Shown here piece by piece: positions 24,747 through 33,010 of a DNA stretch of 64,000 nucleotides. Numbering within the stretch: the stretch's first letter is position 1; every line of letters starts with the position of its first letter. The translations under genes were made by a program, and so were the position numbers. The notes beneath the pieces are model-generated. The model did no database searches. It was given only the letters and a program-made list of their open reading frames with translations, and was not told where the DNA came from. The stretch comes from Elusimicrobiota bacterium (lineage in GTDB: Bacteria; Elusimicrobiota; Elusimicrobia; UBA1565; UBA9628), in NCBI GenBank assembly GCA_027452025.1, contig DAIDHI010000088.1:1-64000 (forward strand). The letters are read 5' to 3'.

Positions 24747-25371
24747 GCTCCAAGAAGCTCGAGAACTCGAAGTCAGCCTTCGACAGGTCCTGGCCCGCGT
24801 TGTGGCCGTTGCGAAAGGCCGCGCAGCGCAGCCCTGCGGCCTTGGCCGCGGCGACACCGAAAGTCGAGTCTTCCACGGCGAGAGCCTCGTCGGCTCGCGC
24901 GCCGAGCCGTTCCAGGCACTTGAGATAGATGTCCGGCATGGGCTTGGTGCGGCCCTCGGGCACGTCGTCGGCGCAGACGACGGCGGAGAAGCTCCCCGCG
25001 AGCTCGAAGCGCCGCAGCACCATGTCGATCCAGGCGCGCGGCGAGGAGGAGGCCAAGCCGAGTTTCAGCCCCTTGTGCGCGCAGCGAGACAGGAAATCGA
25101 GCAGTCTCGGCGTGCACGCCACACGCTTGAGATAGACTTCCTCGGCGAGCTGATGGCACCGGGCGAGAAACTCCGCTTTTTCTTCCTTGAGCCCGAATTC
25201 GCGCACGAGCCAATGGTAGAGGTCGGCCACGCCCAGGCCAACGGCCTTCTCCTCGTGAGCGGCGCTCCAGCCCGGGAAGAGCCCGCGCAGATACTCGGCC
25301 GCGGCGAGCTTCCAATGGTGTTCGCTGTCGACGATCACGCCATCCATGTCCAGGATGACGGCGCGGATCAT
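24730..25371 (-). CDS. HAD-superfamily phosphatase, beta-phosphoglucomutase-like
   Basis: 213 residues with all HAD motifs: nucleophile Asp in VILDMDGVIVDS, Ser/Thr motif GLASSSP, the KPMPDIYLKCLERLG Lys, and VEDSTFGVAAAKAAGL for the acidic metal ligands. The alpha-helical cap inserted after motif I places it in the subfamily of phosphoglycolate phosphatase and beta-phosphoglucomutase. The substrate is a small phosphorylated metabolite of unknown identity. It begins one base after the MsbA-like gene's stop and is probably co-transcribed with it. Confidence 0.9.
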   Translation of the reverse strand: MIRAVILDMDGVIVDSEHHWKLAAAEYLRGLFPGWSAAHEEKAVGLGVADLYHWLVREFGLKEEKAEFLARCHQLAEEVYLKRVACTPRLLDFLSRCAHKGLKLGLASSSPRAWIDMVLRRFELAGSFSAVVCADDVPEGRTKPMPDIYLKCLERLGARADEALAVEDSTFGVAAAKAAGLRCAAFRNGHNAGQDLSKADFEFSSFLELNLAG

Positions 25372-25372
25372 C

Positions 25373-27118
25373 TTACGCGGCGGTCGGCGACGCGGGTTCC
25401 AGCTGCTGGAACTTGTAGAGGGTCGCGTAGACGCCTTCTTTGGCCAGGAGCTCGGCGTGAGTCCCGGACTCGGCGACCTCGCCTTGCCGCAGGACGACGA
25501 TGCGGTCCGCCTTGCGCAGGGTGGCGAGGCGATGGGCGATGATGAGGACGGTGCGGCCGGGGAAGAGGCGCTCCAAGGCTTCCTGGACGCTGCGCTCGCT
25601 GGCCGCGTCGAGGTTCGAGGTCGCCTCGTCGAGGATCATGACCGGAGGGTTTTTGAGCACGGCGCGCGCGATGGCGATCCTCTGGCGCTGCCCGCCGGAG
25701 AGCTGCTGGCCGCGGTCTCCGAGGGGCGTATCGATGCCTTTAGGGAACTGCGAGACGAAGACGTCGGCGTCGGCGACCTTCAGGGCCGACTGGATCTCGG
25801 CGCGGTCCGCGCCCGCCTTGCCCAGGGCCACGTTGCCGGCCACCGTCTCGTTGAACAGGATGGTGTCTTGGGTCACCAGGCCGAAGCCGCCCCTTACCGA
25901 CGTCGCCGAATAATCGCGCAGGTCCACGCCATCGATGAGGACGCGCCCCTCGGTCGGGTCGAAAAGGCGCAGGAGAAGGTGAACCAAGGTGCTCTTGCCG
26001 GAGCCCGACGGGCCGGCCACGGCGACGACCTCGCCGGGCTCGATCTTGATCGAGACGTGCCGCAGGGCCCACTGGTCGCGGCCGGGATAGCGGAACGAGA
26101 CGTCCTGCAGCTCGATGCCTTCCGACAGCTTGGAAAACGCCCGGGCCGAGGGCCTTTCGACGACGCTCGGCTTCTCGTCTAGGATCGCGAAGACGCGATC
26201 GACGGCCGCCAGGCCCATCTGCAGCTGCGAGTTGAGGTTGGAGATGTTCTTGATCGGGGCGTAGGCGGCGAAGAAGCAGGTCAAGAACTGGAAGAAATTC
26301 CCCGGCGTCATGTGCCCGGCCATGATCTGCCGGCCGGCCTGGTAGACGATGGCCGCCATGATGACGCTGCCGAAGAACTCCATGAGCGGGCCGGACAAGG
26401 CCGTGGCGCGCATGTAGCGCATCATCTGGGAGAAGAGCGAGTCGTTCTCCTCCTTGAACTTGCAAATCGCCCCGTCCTCGTAGCTGAAGGCCTTGACCAC
26501 CAGCATTCCCTGGAGACTCTCCTGGAAGCGGTGGTAGATCTCGCCCATGATTTCCTGGCTTTTCTTGCTGGCGCGGCGCAGCTTCTTGCCGAGGATGCCG
26601 AGGACGGCGGCGGCGATCGGGATGGAGAGCAGGGCCGTGAGCGCGAACTGCCAGCGGATATAGAACATCACGCCGATGAGCACGACGACGGTGAGCGAGT
26701 CGCGCACGACGTAGAGGGGCACGAACTGCAGGGCGTCCTGGATGCGGAAGACGTCGTTGGTCAGCCGCGAAAGCACCTCGCCGCTCTTGCTTTTCCAATA
26801 GAAGTCCATGGAGAGGTCGTGCAAATGCTGGAAGAGGTCCTCGCGCAGCTTCTGGGTGATCTTTTGGCTGAGCCAGCTCATGAGGTAGCCTTGCGTGTAG
26901 GTCACCACGAGCTTGAGGAAGAAGATGACGGGGATGGCCAGGACCACGAGCAGGAGCTTCTGCGGATCGGTCTTTTCGAAGAGCTGGTTGACGGCCGGGC
27001 CGACGATGTAGACGGTCGCGCCGTTCAAGGCGGCGACGGCGAACATGATCAGGCAGGCTTGGACAAAGCGCCGGCGATGCGGCTTGAGGTAGGGCAGCAG
27101 GCGGCGGAGGGCCGTCAC
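25373..27118 (-). CDS. MsbA-like ABC exporter (fused membrane and ATPase domains)
   Basis: 581 residues with a GTG start. Six membrane helices in residues about 1-310 form an ABC type-1 exporter domain, followed by the nucleotide-binding domain: Walker A GPSGSGKSTLVHL, signature LSGGQRQRIAIARA, Walker B VMILDEATSNLD and H-loop IAHRL. The length and domain order match MsbA, which flips lipid A-core across the inner membrane, but other lipid or drug exporters share this plan. A TAAGAT box (minus strand 27125-27130) is six bases before the start codon. Confidence 0.9.
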   Translation of the reverse strand: MTALRRLLPYLKPHRRRFVQACLIMFAVAALNGATVYIVGPAVNQLFEKTDPQKLLLVVLAIPVIFFLKLVVTYTQGYLMSWLSQKITQKLREDLFQHLHDLSMDFYWKSKSGEVLSRLTNDVFRIQDALQFVPLYVVRDSLTVVVLIGVMFYIRWQFALTALLSIPIAAAVLGILGKKLRRASKKSQEIMGEIYHRFQESLQGMLVVKAFSYEDGAICKFKEENDSLFSQMMRYMRATALSGPLMEFFGSVIMAAIVYQAGRQIMAGHMTPGNFFQFLTCFFAAYAPIKNISNLNSQLQMGLAAVDRVFAILDEKPSVVERPSARAFSKLSEGIELQDVSFRYPGRDQWALRHVSIKIEPGEVVAVAGPSGSGKSTLVHLLLRLFDPTEGRVLIDGVDLRDYSATSVRGGFGLVTQDTILFNETVAGNVALGKAGADRAEIQSALKVADADVFVSQFPKGIDTPLGDRGQQLSGGQRQRIAIARAVLKNPPVMILDEATSNLDAASERSVQEALERLFPGRTVLIIAHRLATLRKADRIVVLRQGEVAESGTHAELLAKEGVYATLYKFQQLEPASPTAA

Positions 27119-27124
27119 GCGCCT

Positions 27125-27130
27125 ATCTTA
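27125..27130 (-). promoter_or_regulatory. -10-like box (TAAGAT) of the MsbA-like gene
   Basis: Minus-strand TAAGAT six bases before the GTG start; a -35 box is not clear. Confidence 0.35.
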
Positions 27131-27144
27131 TCAAATTCGCTCCG

Positions 27145-29037
27145 TCATCGCCCGTCGTAGAGCGAGGCGAAGGGGCCAGCGAGGTCTTCGCGGCACCGCG
27201 CGACGTCCGGGCGAAGTTCCGCGTCGATGTCGGCGAGGGGAGTCCGGTCCTTCGCGGCGATCTGGTCCGCGTGCTGCCGCGCGTAGTAGGCCGCTTTCGG
27301 GTCCTGGATTTGAGAGGCCTTTCCCTTCAGGTCGTCGGCCAAGTCGCAAAAGGCCAGGGCCTTGGCGCCGGCGAAGCCCTTGGGAAGAGGCGAGCGCATC
27401 GCGTCTTGGTCTTCTTCGATCTCGGCGACGAGGTCGACGCGCCTTTGCGCATCGCCGCGGAAGCGGCGCAGCCACGTCATGGCGCCGGAGAGGGCGGCGG
27501 CGTAGGCGCGCTGCGCCGGCGCCAGCAACGCCTGGGTGCTCGCCCCGCCGCTTTCCGCCGCCGACGCCGCGGCGCTGGCATAGCGGTACGCGGAGTCGGG
27601 CTCATCCTCTCCGTAGGCCTGGGCCAAGGCGAGCAGGCCCTGGACCCGGATCGCCGGGTAGCGCTGCTTTTCGAAGCGCGCCGTGTCGTCGTCGCTCTCC
27701 GTCTGCCGGGCATTCGCGGCGTCGGCCCCCCAGCCGAAATAAGCCTTCACCTGGGCGAAGAGGCCGTCCTGCCGGGCGGCCTCCTCGCGCATCTTCTGGA
27801 GGTCCTGGAGCTGCGGCAGCGTCGCCGCGCTCTCCGGCCAGGTGGCGAGGTACTCGCGCGTGATCCCGTCCTGCCAGCCTCGGAAGTCGGTGACGAAGCG
27901 CTCGTAGCCCGCCAGGTAATTCGGCGCCACCGCTTGCAGGCGTCGGAGCGCGCCCGCCGGATCGCGCGCGAGCTGCTCGCCGATGAGCTCGTTTTGCTTG
28001 CGGTAAGCTTCCCATTCGTCCGGTATCACGTCCGCGCCGGGGAGCATGCCCCGGTTCATCGCCGTGTCCACCCGGTCGCGCCGGTCCTGCCAGGCGTGAG
28101 TCAGCTCGTGGATGATGGCGATGTCGTTGTCTTGAACGAACTGATTCATGGCGCGGTCGTCCTTGCCGAGGTAGTCGGCGACCGCCTGGGGCGTCGATAG
28201 CTGGAGGCGCAGGGCGGCCTGCTGCGAGGCCGGCGCCGCGGCGACGACGGCGTTGACGATGTAGGTCTCGTTGAGTACCAGATCCTTGGCTCCCGAGTCG
28301 TAGAAGGCGCCGTAGCGCGCGTCGTCGCGCAGTTCGAGCATGGCGGGCAGCTCGAGCACGCCCTTGCCGTTTCGGAAATGAGCGAGGAGTTTTCGCCCGG
28401 TCTCGTATTGCGAAAGGTCGGCAGCCACGTCTTGACGCATCTTATCGCCCAGCCGCTGCTCGGCCGCGTCGAAATAGGCGGCGCGCACGGAGGCGGCGCT
28501 CCGGCCCGCGGGGGCCTCGACGGCATCGGCCGCCGTTTGGGCCATGGCTTGGTCGGACAGCGCGCGCTGCCCCAGGTAGCGCGTCCAGAACGCGTCGAGC
28601 AGCGGCTTGGAGGGGCCCGCGCCGGAGGCCGAGAGGAGCTTCGCCAGATCGGGCGGGAAATGCGATCCCGCCGCCCGCTCGAGCTCGTCGAGCTTCTGGT
28701 AGTTCTGCGGCGACAGCGGCTTGCCCGGGTCCTGGCCCTGCAGCACGGCGTTCATGCGCTCGATGGCGCCGTAGACCTTGCCCTGCCCGAGGATGTCGAG
28801 CAGCTGCCGGCCCCGGGACAGACTGATGGGCGCATGGGTGCGCGGCGAAAGGATGGCGCCGTCGCCGTCGTCGAAGCGGTAAGTCATCATCTGCAGGGTC
28901 ATGCGGGCGTCCTCGAAGCGCTTGCGTTCCTGCGGCGAGAGGGTCCGCAGGTCCAGGGGCGCATCGGGGTTGGGCGCCGGCGCGCCGAGGGCGCTGCCGG
29001 TCAGCCAAAGGCAGGCGAGGAGGGCGGAGGGGTTCAT
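27145..29037 (-). CDS. large secreted protein with zinc-metalloprotease motif, unknown family
   Basis: 630 residues with a signal peptide (ACLWLTGSALGAPAP). The central part carries IAIIHELTHAWQDRRDRV, a gluzincin-type HExxH at residues 310-314, followed about 25 residues later by PDEWEAYRKQ, whose Glu could be the third zinc ligand. The N-terminal 250 residues and C-terminal 250 residues are helical and match nothing I recognise. Activity as a secreted or periplasmic protease is inferred from the motif alone. It ends 26 bases before the MsbA-like gene starts and diverges from the aldehyde dehydrogenase gene. Confidence 0.75.
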   Translation of the reverse strand: MNPSALLACLWLTGSALGAPAPNPDAPLDLRTLSPQERKRFEDARMTLQMMTYRFDDGDGAILSPRTHAPISLSRGRQLLDILGQGKVYGAIERMNAVLQGQDPGKPLSPQNYQKLDELERAAGSHFPPDLAKLLSASGAGPSKPLLDAFWTRYLGQRALSDQAMAQTAADAVEAPAGRSAASVRAAYFDAAEQRLGDKMRQDVAADLSQYETGRKLLAHFRNGKGVLELPAMLELRDDARYGAFYDSGAKDLVLNETYIVNAVVAAAPASQQAALRLQLSTPQAVADYLGKDDRAMNQFVQDNDIAIIHELTHAWQDRRDRVDTAMNRGMLPGADVIPDEWEAYRKQNELIGEQLARDPAGALRRLQAVAPNYLAGYERFVTDFRGWQDGITREYLATWPESAATLPQLQDLQKMREEAARQDGLFAQVKAYFGWGADAANARQTESDDDTARFEKQRYPAIRVQGLLALAQAYGEDEPDSAYRYASAAASAAESGGASTQALLAPAQRAYAAALSGAMTWLRRFRGDAQRRVDLVAEIEEDQDAMRSPLPKGFAGAKALAFCDLADDLKGKASQIQDPKAAYYARQHADQIAAKDRTPLADIDAELRPDVARCREDLAGPFASLYDGR

Positions 29038-29082
29038 GCCTTGAGGCGAGGATAGCCCCGGCGGCGGCGAATTTCAAGAGGT

Positions 29083-29112
29083 TTGACAGCCCCGGCGAGG
29101 CCATGATATCGT
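29083..29112 (+). promoter_or_regulatory. sigma70-type promoter of the aldehyde dehydrogenase operon
   Basis: Perfect TTGACA (29083-29088), 18-base spacer, TATCGT (29107-29112), then six bases to the ATG, implying a leaderless transcript. Confidence 0.6.
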
Positions 29113-29118
29113 AGTCGT

Positions 29119-30624
29119 ATGACGACGACGACCGCTTCCGAAATTCACAGCGATCTCCAAGCTTTTTTGCGCAAATCCCCCCACAAGCTGCTGATCGGCG
29201 GCCAGTGGCTGCCGGCGGCTTCGGGCAAGACCTTCGAGGCCTACGACCCGGCGACCGGCGAGGCGATCGCGCGAGTAGCGGAGGCCGCCGCCGAGGACGT
29301 CGACCGGGCGGTCAAAGCCGCGCGCGCCGCGCTCGACGGCCCGTGGGCGAAGATGAGCCCGGCCGAGCGCGAGCGCGTCCTGCACCGCGCCGCCGATCTC
29401 ATCGAAAAGCACGCCGAGGAGCTGGCGCAGCTCGAGTCGCTCAACAACGGCAAGACGATCCGCGAGGCCAAGAGCGGCGACCTCCCCCTTTCCGTCGCGC
29501 TGTTTCGCTACTACGGCGGCTGGCCCACCAAGATCCACGGCGAGACCGTTCCGGTGTCCGTGCCCTACTATCCGGGCGCGAAGTTCCTGCACTACACGGT
29601 GCGCGAGCCCGTCGGCGTCGTCGGCGCGATCATCCCGTGGAACTTCCCTCTTCTCATGGCGGTGGAGCGCCTGGCGCCGGCGCTGGCTTGCGGCAACGCC
29701 GTCGTGCTCAAGCCCGCCGAGCAGACGCCGCTGTCCGCGCTGAGGTTGGGAGAGTTGCTGCTGGAAGCCGGGCTTCCGGAAGGCGTCGTCAACGTGGTGC
29801 CCGGCTTTGGCGAGACGGCCGGCGCGGCGCTCGCCGCCCACCCGGACGTCGACAAGATCACCTTCACGGGCTCGACGGAGGTCGGCCGCAAGATCATCCA
29901 GGCGTCGGCCGGCAACATCAAGAAGGTCTCGCTCGAGCTCGGCGGCAAGTCCCCCAACATCGTATTCGCCGACGCGGACCTCGAGGCCGCGGCCAAGGGC
30001 ATGTTCATGGGCATCTTCTACAACCAGGGCCAGACCTGCTCCGCCGGCTCGCGGGTCTTCGTCGAGCGCTCGAAGTTCGAGGAGCTTGTCCACGCGCTCG
30101 CCGAGCGCGCCAAGACCGTGCGCCAGGGACCGGGACTGGACCCGAGGACGCAGATGGGGCCGCTGGTCTCCGAGGAGCAGAAGCGCCGCGTGCTCGGCTA
30201 CATCGAGGCGGGCAAGAAGGAAGGCGCCAAGCTCCTGGCGGGCGGCGAGAGCGGGGCGGGCAAGGGCTATTTCGTCAAGCCCACGGTGTTCTCCGAGGTC
30301 AAGGACGGAATGAAGATCGCCCAGGAGGAGATCTTCGGCCCGGTCGTCTCCGTCATGCCCTTCGACAGCGTCGACGAGGTTGTTTCCCGGGCCAACGGCA
30401 CGCCCTATGGGCTCGTCGCGGGTCTTTGGACCAAGGATATCAAGAAGGCTCACCAGCTCTCCCAGCGCATCAAGGCGGGCGTCGTCTGGATCAACTGCTA
30501 CCAGTTCGTCGACGCGGCCGCGCCCTGGGGCGGCTACAAGCAGAGCGGCTACGGCCGCGAGAAGGGACAATATGCCGTCGACCTCTACACGCAGCTCAAG
30601 AGCGTATGGGTGGATCTGAACTGA
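29119..30624 (+). CDS. NAD(P)-dependent aldehyde dehydrogenase
   Basis: 501 residues, full length for the ALDH superfamily. The catalytic Cys307 lies in YNQGQTCSAGSR and the general base Glu273 in SLELGGKSPN; the cofactor loop is FTGSTEVGRKI and IPWNFPLL is conserved. Similarity in layout is greatest to betaine, phenylacetaldehyde or medium-chain aldehyde dehydrogenases. It opens an operon with two crotonases, a PaaA-like oxygenase subunit and a hydroxyacyl-CoA dehydrogenase, suggesting oxidation of an aldehyde to an acid destined for CoA-linked breakdown. It overlaps the next gene by 19 bases. Confidence 0.93.
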   Translation: MTTTTASEIHSDLQAFLRKSPHKLLIGGQWLPAASGKTFEAYDPATGEAIARVAEAAAEDVDRAVKAARAALDGPWAKMSPAERERVLHRAADLIEKHAEELAQLESLNNGKTIREAKSGDLPLSVALFRYYGGWPTKIHGETVPVSVPYYPGAKFLHYTVREPVGVVGAIIPWNFPLLMAVERLAPALACGNAVVLKPAEQTPLSALRLGELLLEAGLPEGVVNVVPGFGETAGAALAAHPDVDKITFTGSTEVGRKIIQASAGNIKKVSLELGGKSPNIVFADADLEAAAKGMFMGIFYNQGQTCSAGSRVFVERSKFEELVHALAERAKTVRQGPGLDPRTQMGPLVSEEQKRRVLGYIEAGKKEGAKLLAGGESGAGKGYFVKPTVFSEVKDGMKIAQEEIFGPVVSVMPFDSVDEVVSRANGTPYGLVAGLWTKDIKKAHQLSQRIKAGVVWINCYQFVDAAAPWGGYKQSGYGREKGQYAVDLYTQLKSVWVDLN

Positions 30625-31382
30625 TCCTCCAAGAGACGCGCGGCTCCCTCGCGCTCCTGCGGCTCAACCGCCCGCAGGCGCTCAATGCCCTCAATCACGC
30701 GCTCATGGACGAGCTCGAGAACGCCCTCGACCGGATCGAGAAGGATGCGGCGATCCGCGCCGTCGTCATCGCGGGCAGCGAGCGGGCGTTCGCCGCCGGC
30801 GCCGACATCAAGGAGATGGACTCCAAGACGAGCGAGCAGATGTCGGCCGACCCGCATCTCGGCCGCTGGGACAAGCTCGGCGCCTTTCCCAAGCCGACGA
30901 TCGCCGCCGTCTCGGGCTTTGCCCTCGGCGGAGGCTGCGAGCTGGCGCTGGCCTGCGACATGATCGTCGCTTCCGAGTCGGCGGTTTTCGGCCAGCCCGA
31001 GATTCTGATCGGCGTCATTCCCGGCGCGGGCGGCACGGTCCGCTTGGCCAAGGCCCTGGGTAAGCAGCGGGCCATGGAACTGGTGCTGACGGGCCGGCGG
31101 GTCACGGCGCGGGAAGCCGCCGCTTTGGGCTTGGTCAACCGCGTGGCTCCGGTCGAGTCCTATCTCGACGAGGCGCTCAAGCTCGCCGAGCAGGTGGCCG
31201 CGCAGCCGCCGCTGGCGGCGCGCGCCGCCAAGACCTCGATCCTGCACGCCTTGGACGTGGGACTCTCGGACGCGCTGTCGGCGGAGCGGCGCCTGTTTTG
31301 GGAGCTCTTCGACACGGAAGACCAGAAGGAAGGCATGAAGGCATTCGTCGAGAAGCGCAAGGCGGTGTTCCGTGGGCGCTGA
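30606..31382 (+). CDS. enoyl-CoA hydratase/isomerase (crotonase family)
   Basis: 258 residues from the ATG at 30606, inside the end of the aldehyde dehydrogenase gene. Crotonase landmarks: LLRLNRPQALNALN, FAAGADIKEM for the oxyanion hole, GFALGGGCELALACD and the second catalytic region PEILIGVIPGAGGT. Glu residues at both positions of the hydratase pair (CELAL and QPEI) are present, so true 2-enoyl-CoA hydratase activity is likely. The role is in beta-oxidation of a fatty or aromatic ring-opened CoA ester. Confidence 0.9.
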   Translation: MGGSELILQETRGSLALLRLNRPQALNALNHALMDELENALDRIEKDAAIRAVVIAGSERAFAAGADIKEMDSKTSEQMSADPHLGRWDKLGAFPKPTIAAVSGFALGGGCELALACDMIVASESAVFGQPEILIGVIPGAGGTVRLAKALGKQRAMELVLTGRRVTAREAAALGLVNRVAPVESYLDEALKLAEQVAAQPPLAARAAKTSILHALDVGLSDALSAERRLFWELFDTEDQKEGMKAFVEKRKAVFRGR

Positions 31383-32175
31383 GACGGCCGTTTCCGAGCT
31401 CCTGGTCGAAAAGTCCGAGGGCGTCGTCACCGTGACCCTCAACCGGCCCGACGTCCTCAATTCCCTGACGATGTCCATGATGGCGGGGTTGACGAAGGCG
31501 CTCAAGGACGCGGAAAAGGACAAGGAAACCCGTTGCGTGATCCTCACGGCGGCCGGCCGGGCCTTTTGCGCCGGCGCCGACCTCGGCGACTTGCACCGGC
31601 GGCAGGCCGCGAAGGCGTTCTCGCTTGGAGACGAGCTGCGCGACCATTTCAACCCCCTGATCCTCCAGATCCGCCGCATGGAGAAGCCCGTCATCGGGGC
31701 CGTCAACGGCCTGGCCGCGGGCGCGGGCGCGAGCCTGATCCTCTCGTGCGATCTCAAGGTCTGCGCCGACTCGGCCCAGTTCATCAACGCTTTCGTTAAA
31801 GTGGGCTTGGTCCCCGACTCCGGGATGACCTATTTCATGCCGCGGTTTTTGGGACTGTCCCTCGCCCTCGAGCACGCTTGGACGGCCAAACCGGTGACGG
31901 CACAGCAGGCTCTTCATTTCGGCTGGGTCAACCGCGTCGTCAACGCGCAGGACGTCCAAGTGCAGGCCCGCGAGCTCGCGCAGGAGCTGTGCCGCCTGCC
32001 GCCGCTGGCCCTCGCGCTCACCAAGCGCGCGATGAACCAAGCCCTCGAGAACACTCTCGAGGGGCAGATGGAATACGAGGCCCAGCTGCAGGAAGTCCTG
32101 GGCAAGACCAAGGACCACGCCGAGGGCGTCCGCGCGTTTCTCGAGAAGCGCGCCCCCGTCTTCAAAGGAGAATAG
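31372..32175 (+). CDS. enoyl-CoA hydratase/isomerase family protein (PaaG-like)
   Basis: 267 residues with a GTG start overlapping the preceding gene by 11 bases. VTVTLNRPDVLNSL, AFCAGADLGDL and NGLAAGAGASLILSCD define the crotonase fold. At the positions where hydratases carry two Glu residues this protein has Ala-Ser (GAGASL) and VGLVPDSGMTYFMPR with Asp, the pattern of PaaG-type isomerases that move double bonds in ring-opened oxepin-CoA. That makes a phenylacetate-like pathway plausible, though other isomerases share the pattern. Confidence 0.88.
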   Translation: MGAETAVSELLVEKSEGVVTVTLNRPDVLNSLTMSMMAGLTKALKDAEKDKETRCVILTAAGRAFCAGADLGDLHRRQAAKAFSLGDELRDHFNPLILQIRRMEKPVIGAVNGLAAGAGASLILSCDLKVCADSAQFINAFVKVGLVPDSGMTYFMPRFLGLSLALEHAWTAKPVTAQQALHFGWVNRVVNAQDVQVQARELAQELCRLPPLALALTKRAMNQALENTLEGQMEYEAQLQEVLGKTKDHAEGVRAFLEKRAPVFKGE

Positions 32176-32179
32176 CTTT

Positions 32180-33007
32180 ATGGCCAAAGAGCCCGAGCGC
32201 GTCAAGCAAGAGAAGCTGCAGGAAAAGCTTTCCCGCGGCGGAAAAGTGGAGATGCTCGACGAGATGACCGACGAATATCGCGGCCACCTGACCCATCTCA
32301 TGATGATGCAGGCCGACTCCGAGTTGGCCGGGGCCTTCGGCTACGTCCCCTGGATCACGAAGTCCCCCGACATCAAGGAGACCCTCCAGGTCGCGCAGAT
32401 CGTCAAGGACGAGGTGCGGCACGCGCGCGTGATGTACCGGCTCCTCGAGGGAGTCGGCGTCGACGTCGACAGATACTACAAGGAGCATAACTTCAATCTG
32501 CGGGTCGACCAAGCCGACATCGGCACGCTGCGCGTGGCCGACGACAAGCGCGTCAACATCTTCTACTACCCCATCGAGACGTGGTTCGACTTCATCATGT
32601 TCAACTTCTGCATGGATCGCGGCGCCGGCCATCAGTTGGAGGACTCCCTCGACTGCTCCTACAAGCCGTGGTGCGAGGGCATGGAGGGCATCTTCAAGGA
32701 AGAGGCCATGCACATGGCCCACGGCGACCAGTGGACGCAGCGGCTTTCCGAGGATTCCAAGACCCACGCGGGGCTGCAAAAGGCTCTCGACAAGTGGTAC
32801 CCGCGCACGATGAACATCTTCGGCCGCAAGGACTCCCCCAAGAACGCGATCTACCGCAAGCTCGGCCTAAAGAAGCGCGACAATGAGGAAGTGCGCCAGG
32901 CCTTCGCCAAGGACGTCGCCGGCCTTTGCGCGAAGTTCCGCCTGCGCGTGCCCGACTGGAAGCCCGAAGCCTCCAAGATGTCCGAAGAGCCCTTCATCCC
33001 GGGCTGA
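32180..33007 (+). CDS. PaaA/PaaC-family diiron oxygenase subunit (phenylacetyl-CoA epoxidase-like)
   Basis: 275 residues preceded by an AAAGGAG site. The ferritin-like diiron ligands can be read: Glu48 (ADSELAG), Glu78 and His81 (KDEVRHARVMYR), Glu133 (PIETWFDF) and Glu175 with His178 (FKEEAMHMAHG). This matches PF05138, the PaaA catalytic or PaaC structural subunit of 1,2-phenylacetyl-CoA epoxidase; retention of all ligands favours the catalytic PaaA type. E. coli PaaA is about 309 residues. No PaaB, C, D or E gene is adjacent, so its partners and electron donor are elsewhere or different. Confidence 0.85.
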   Translation: MAKEPERVKQEKLQEKLSRGGKVEMLDEMTDEYRGHLTHLMMMQADSELAGAFGYVPWITKSPDIKETLQVAQIVKDEVRHARVMYRLLEGVGVDVDRYYKEHNFNLRVDQADIGTLRVADDKRVNIFYYPIETWFDFIMFNFCMDRGAGHQLEDSLDCSYKPWCEGMEGIFKEEAMHMAHGDQWTQRLSEDSKTHAGLQKALDKWYPRTMNIFGRKDSPKNAIYRKLGLKKRDNEEVRQAFAKDVAGLCAKFRLRVPDWKPEASKMSEEPFIPG

Positions 33008-33010
33008 ACG

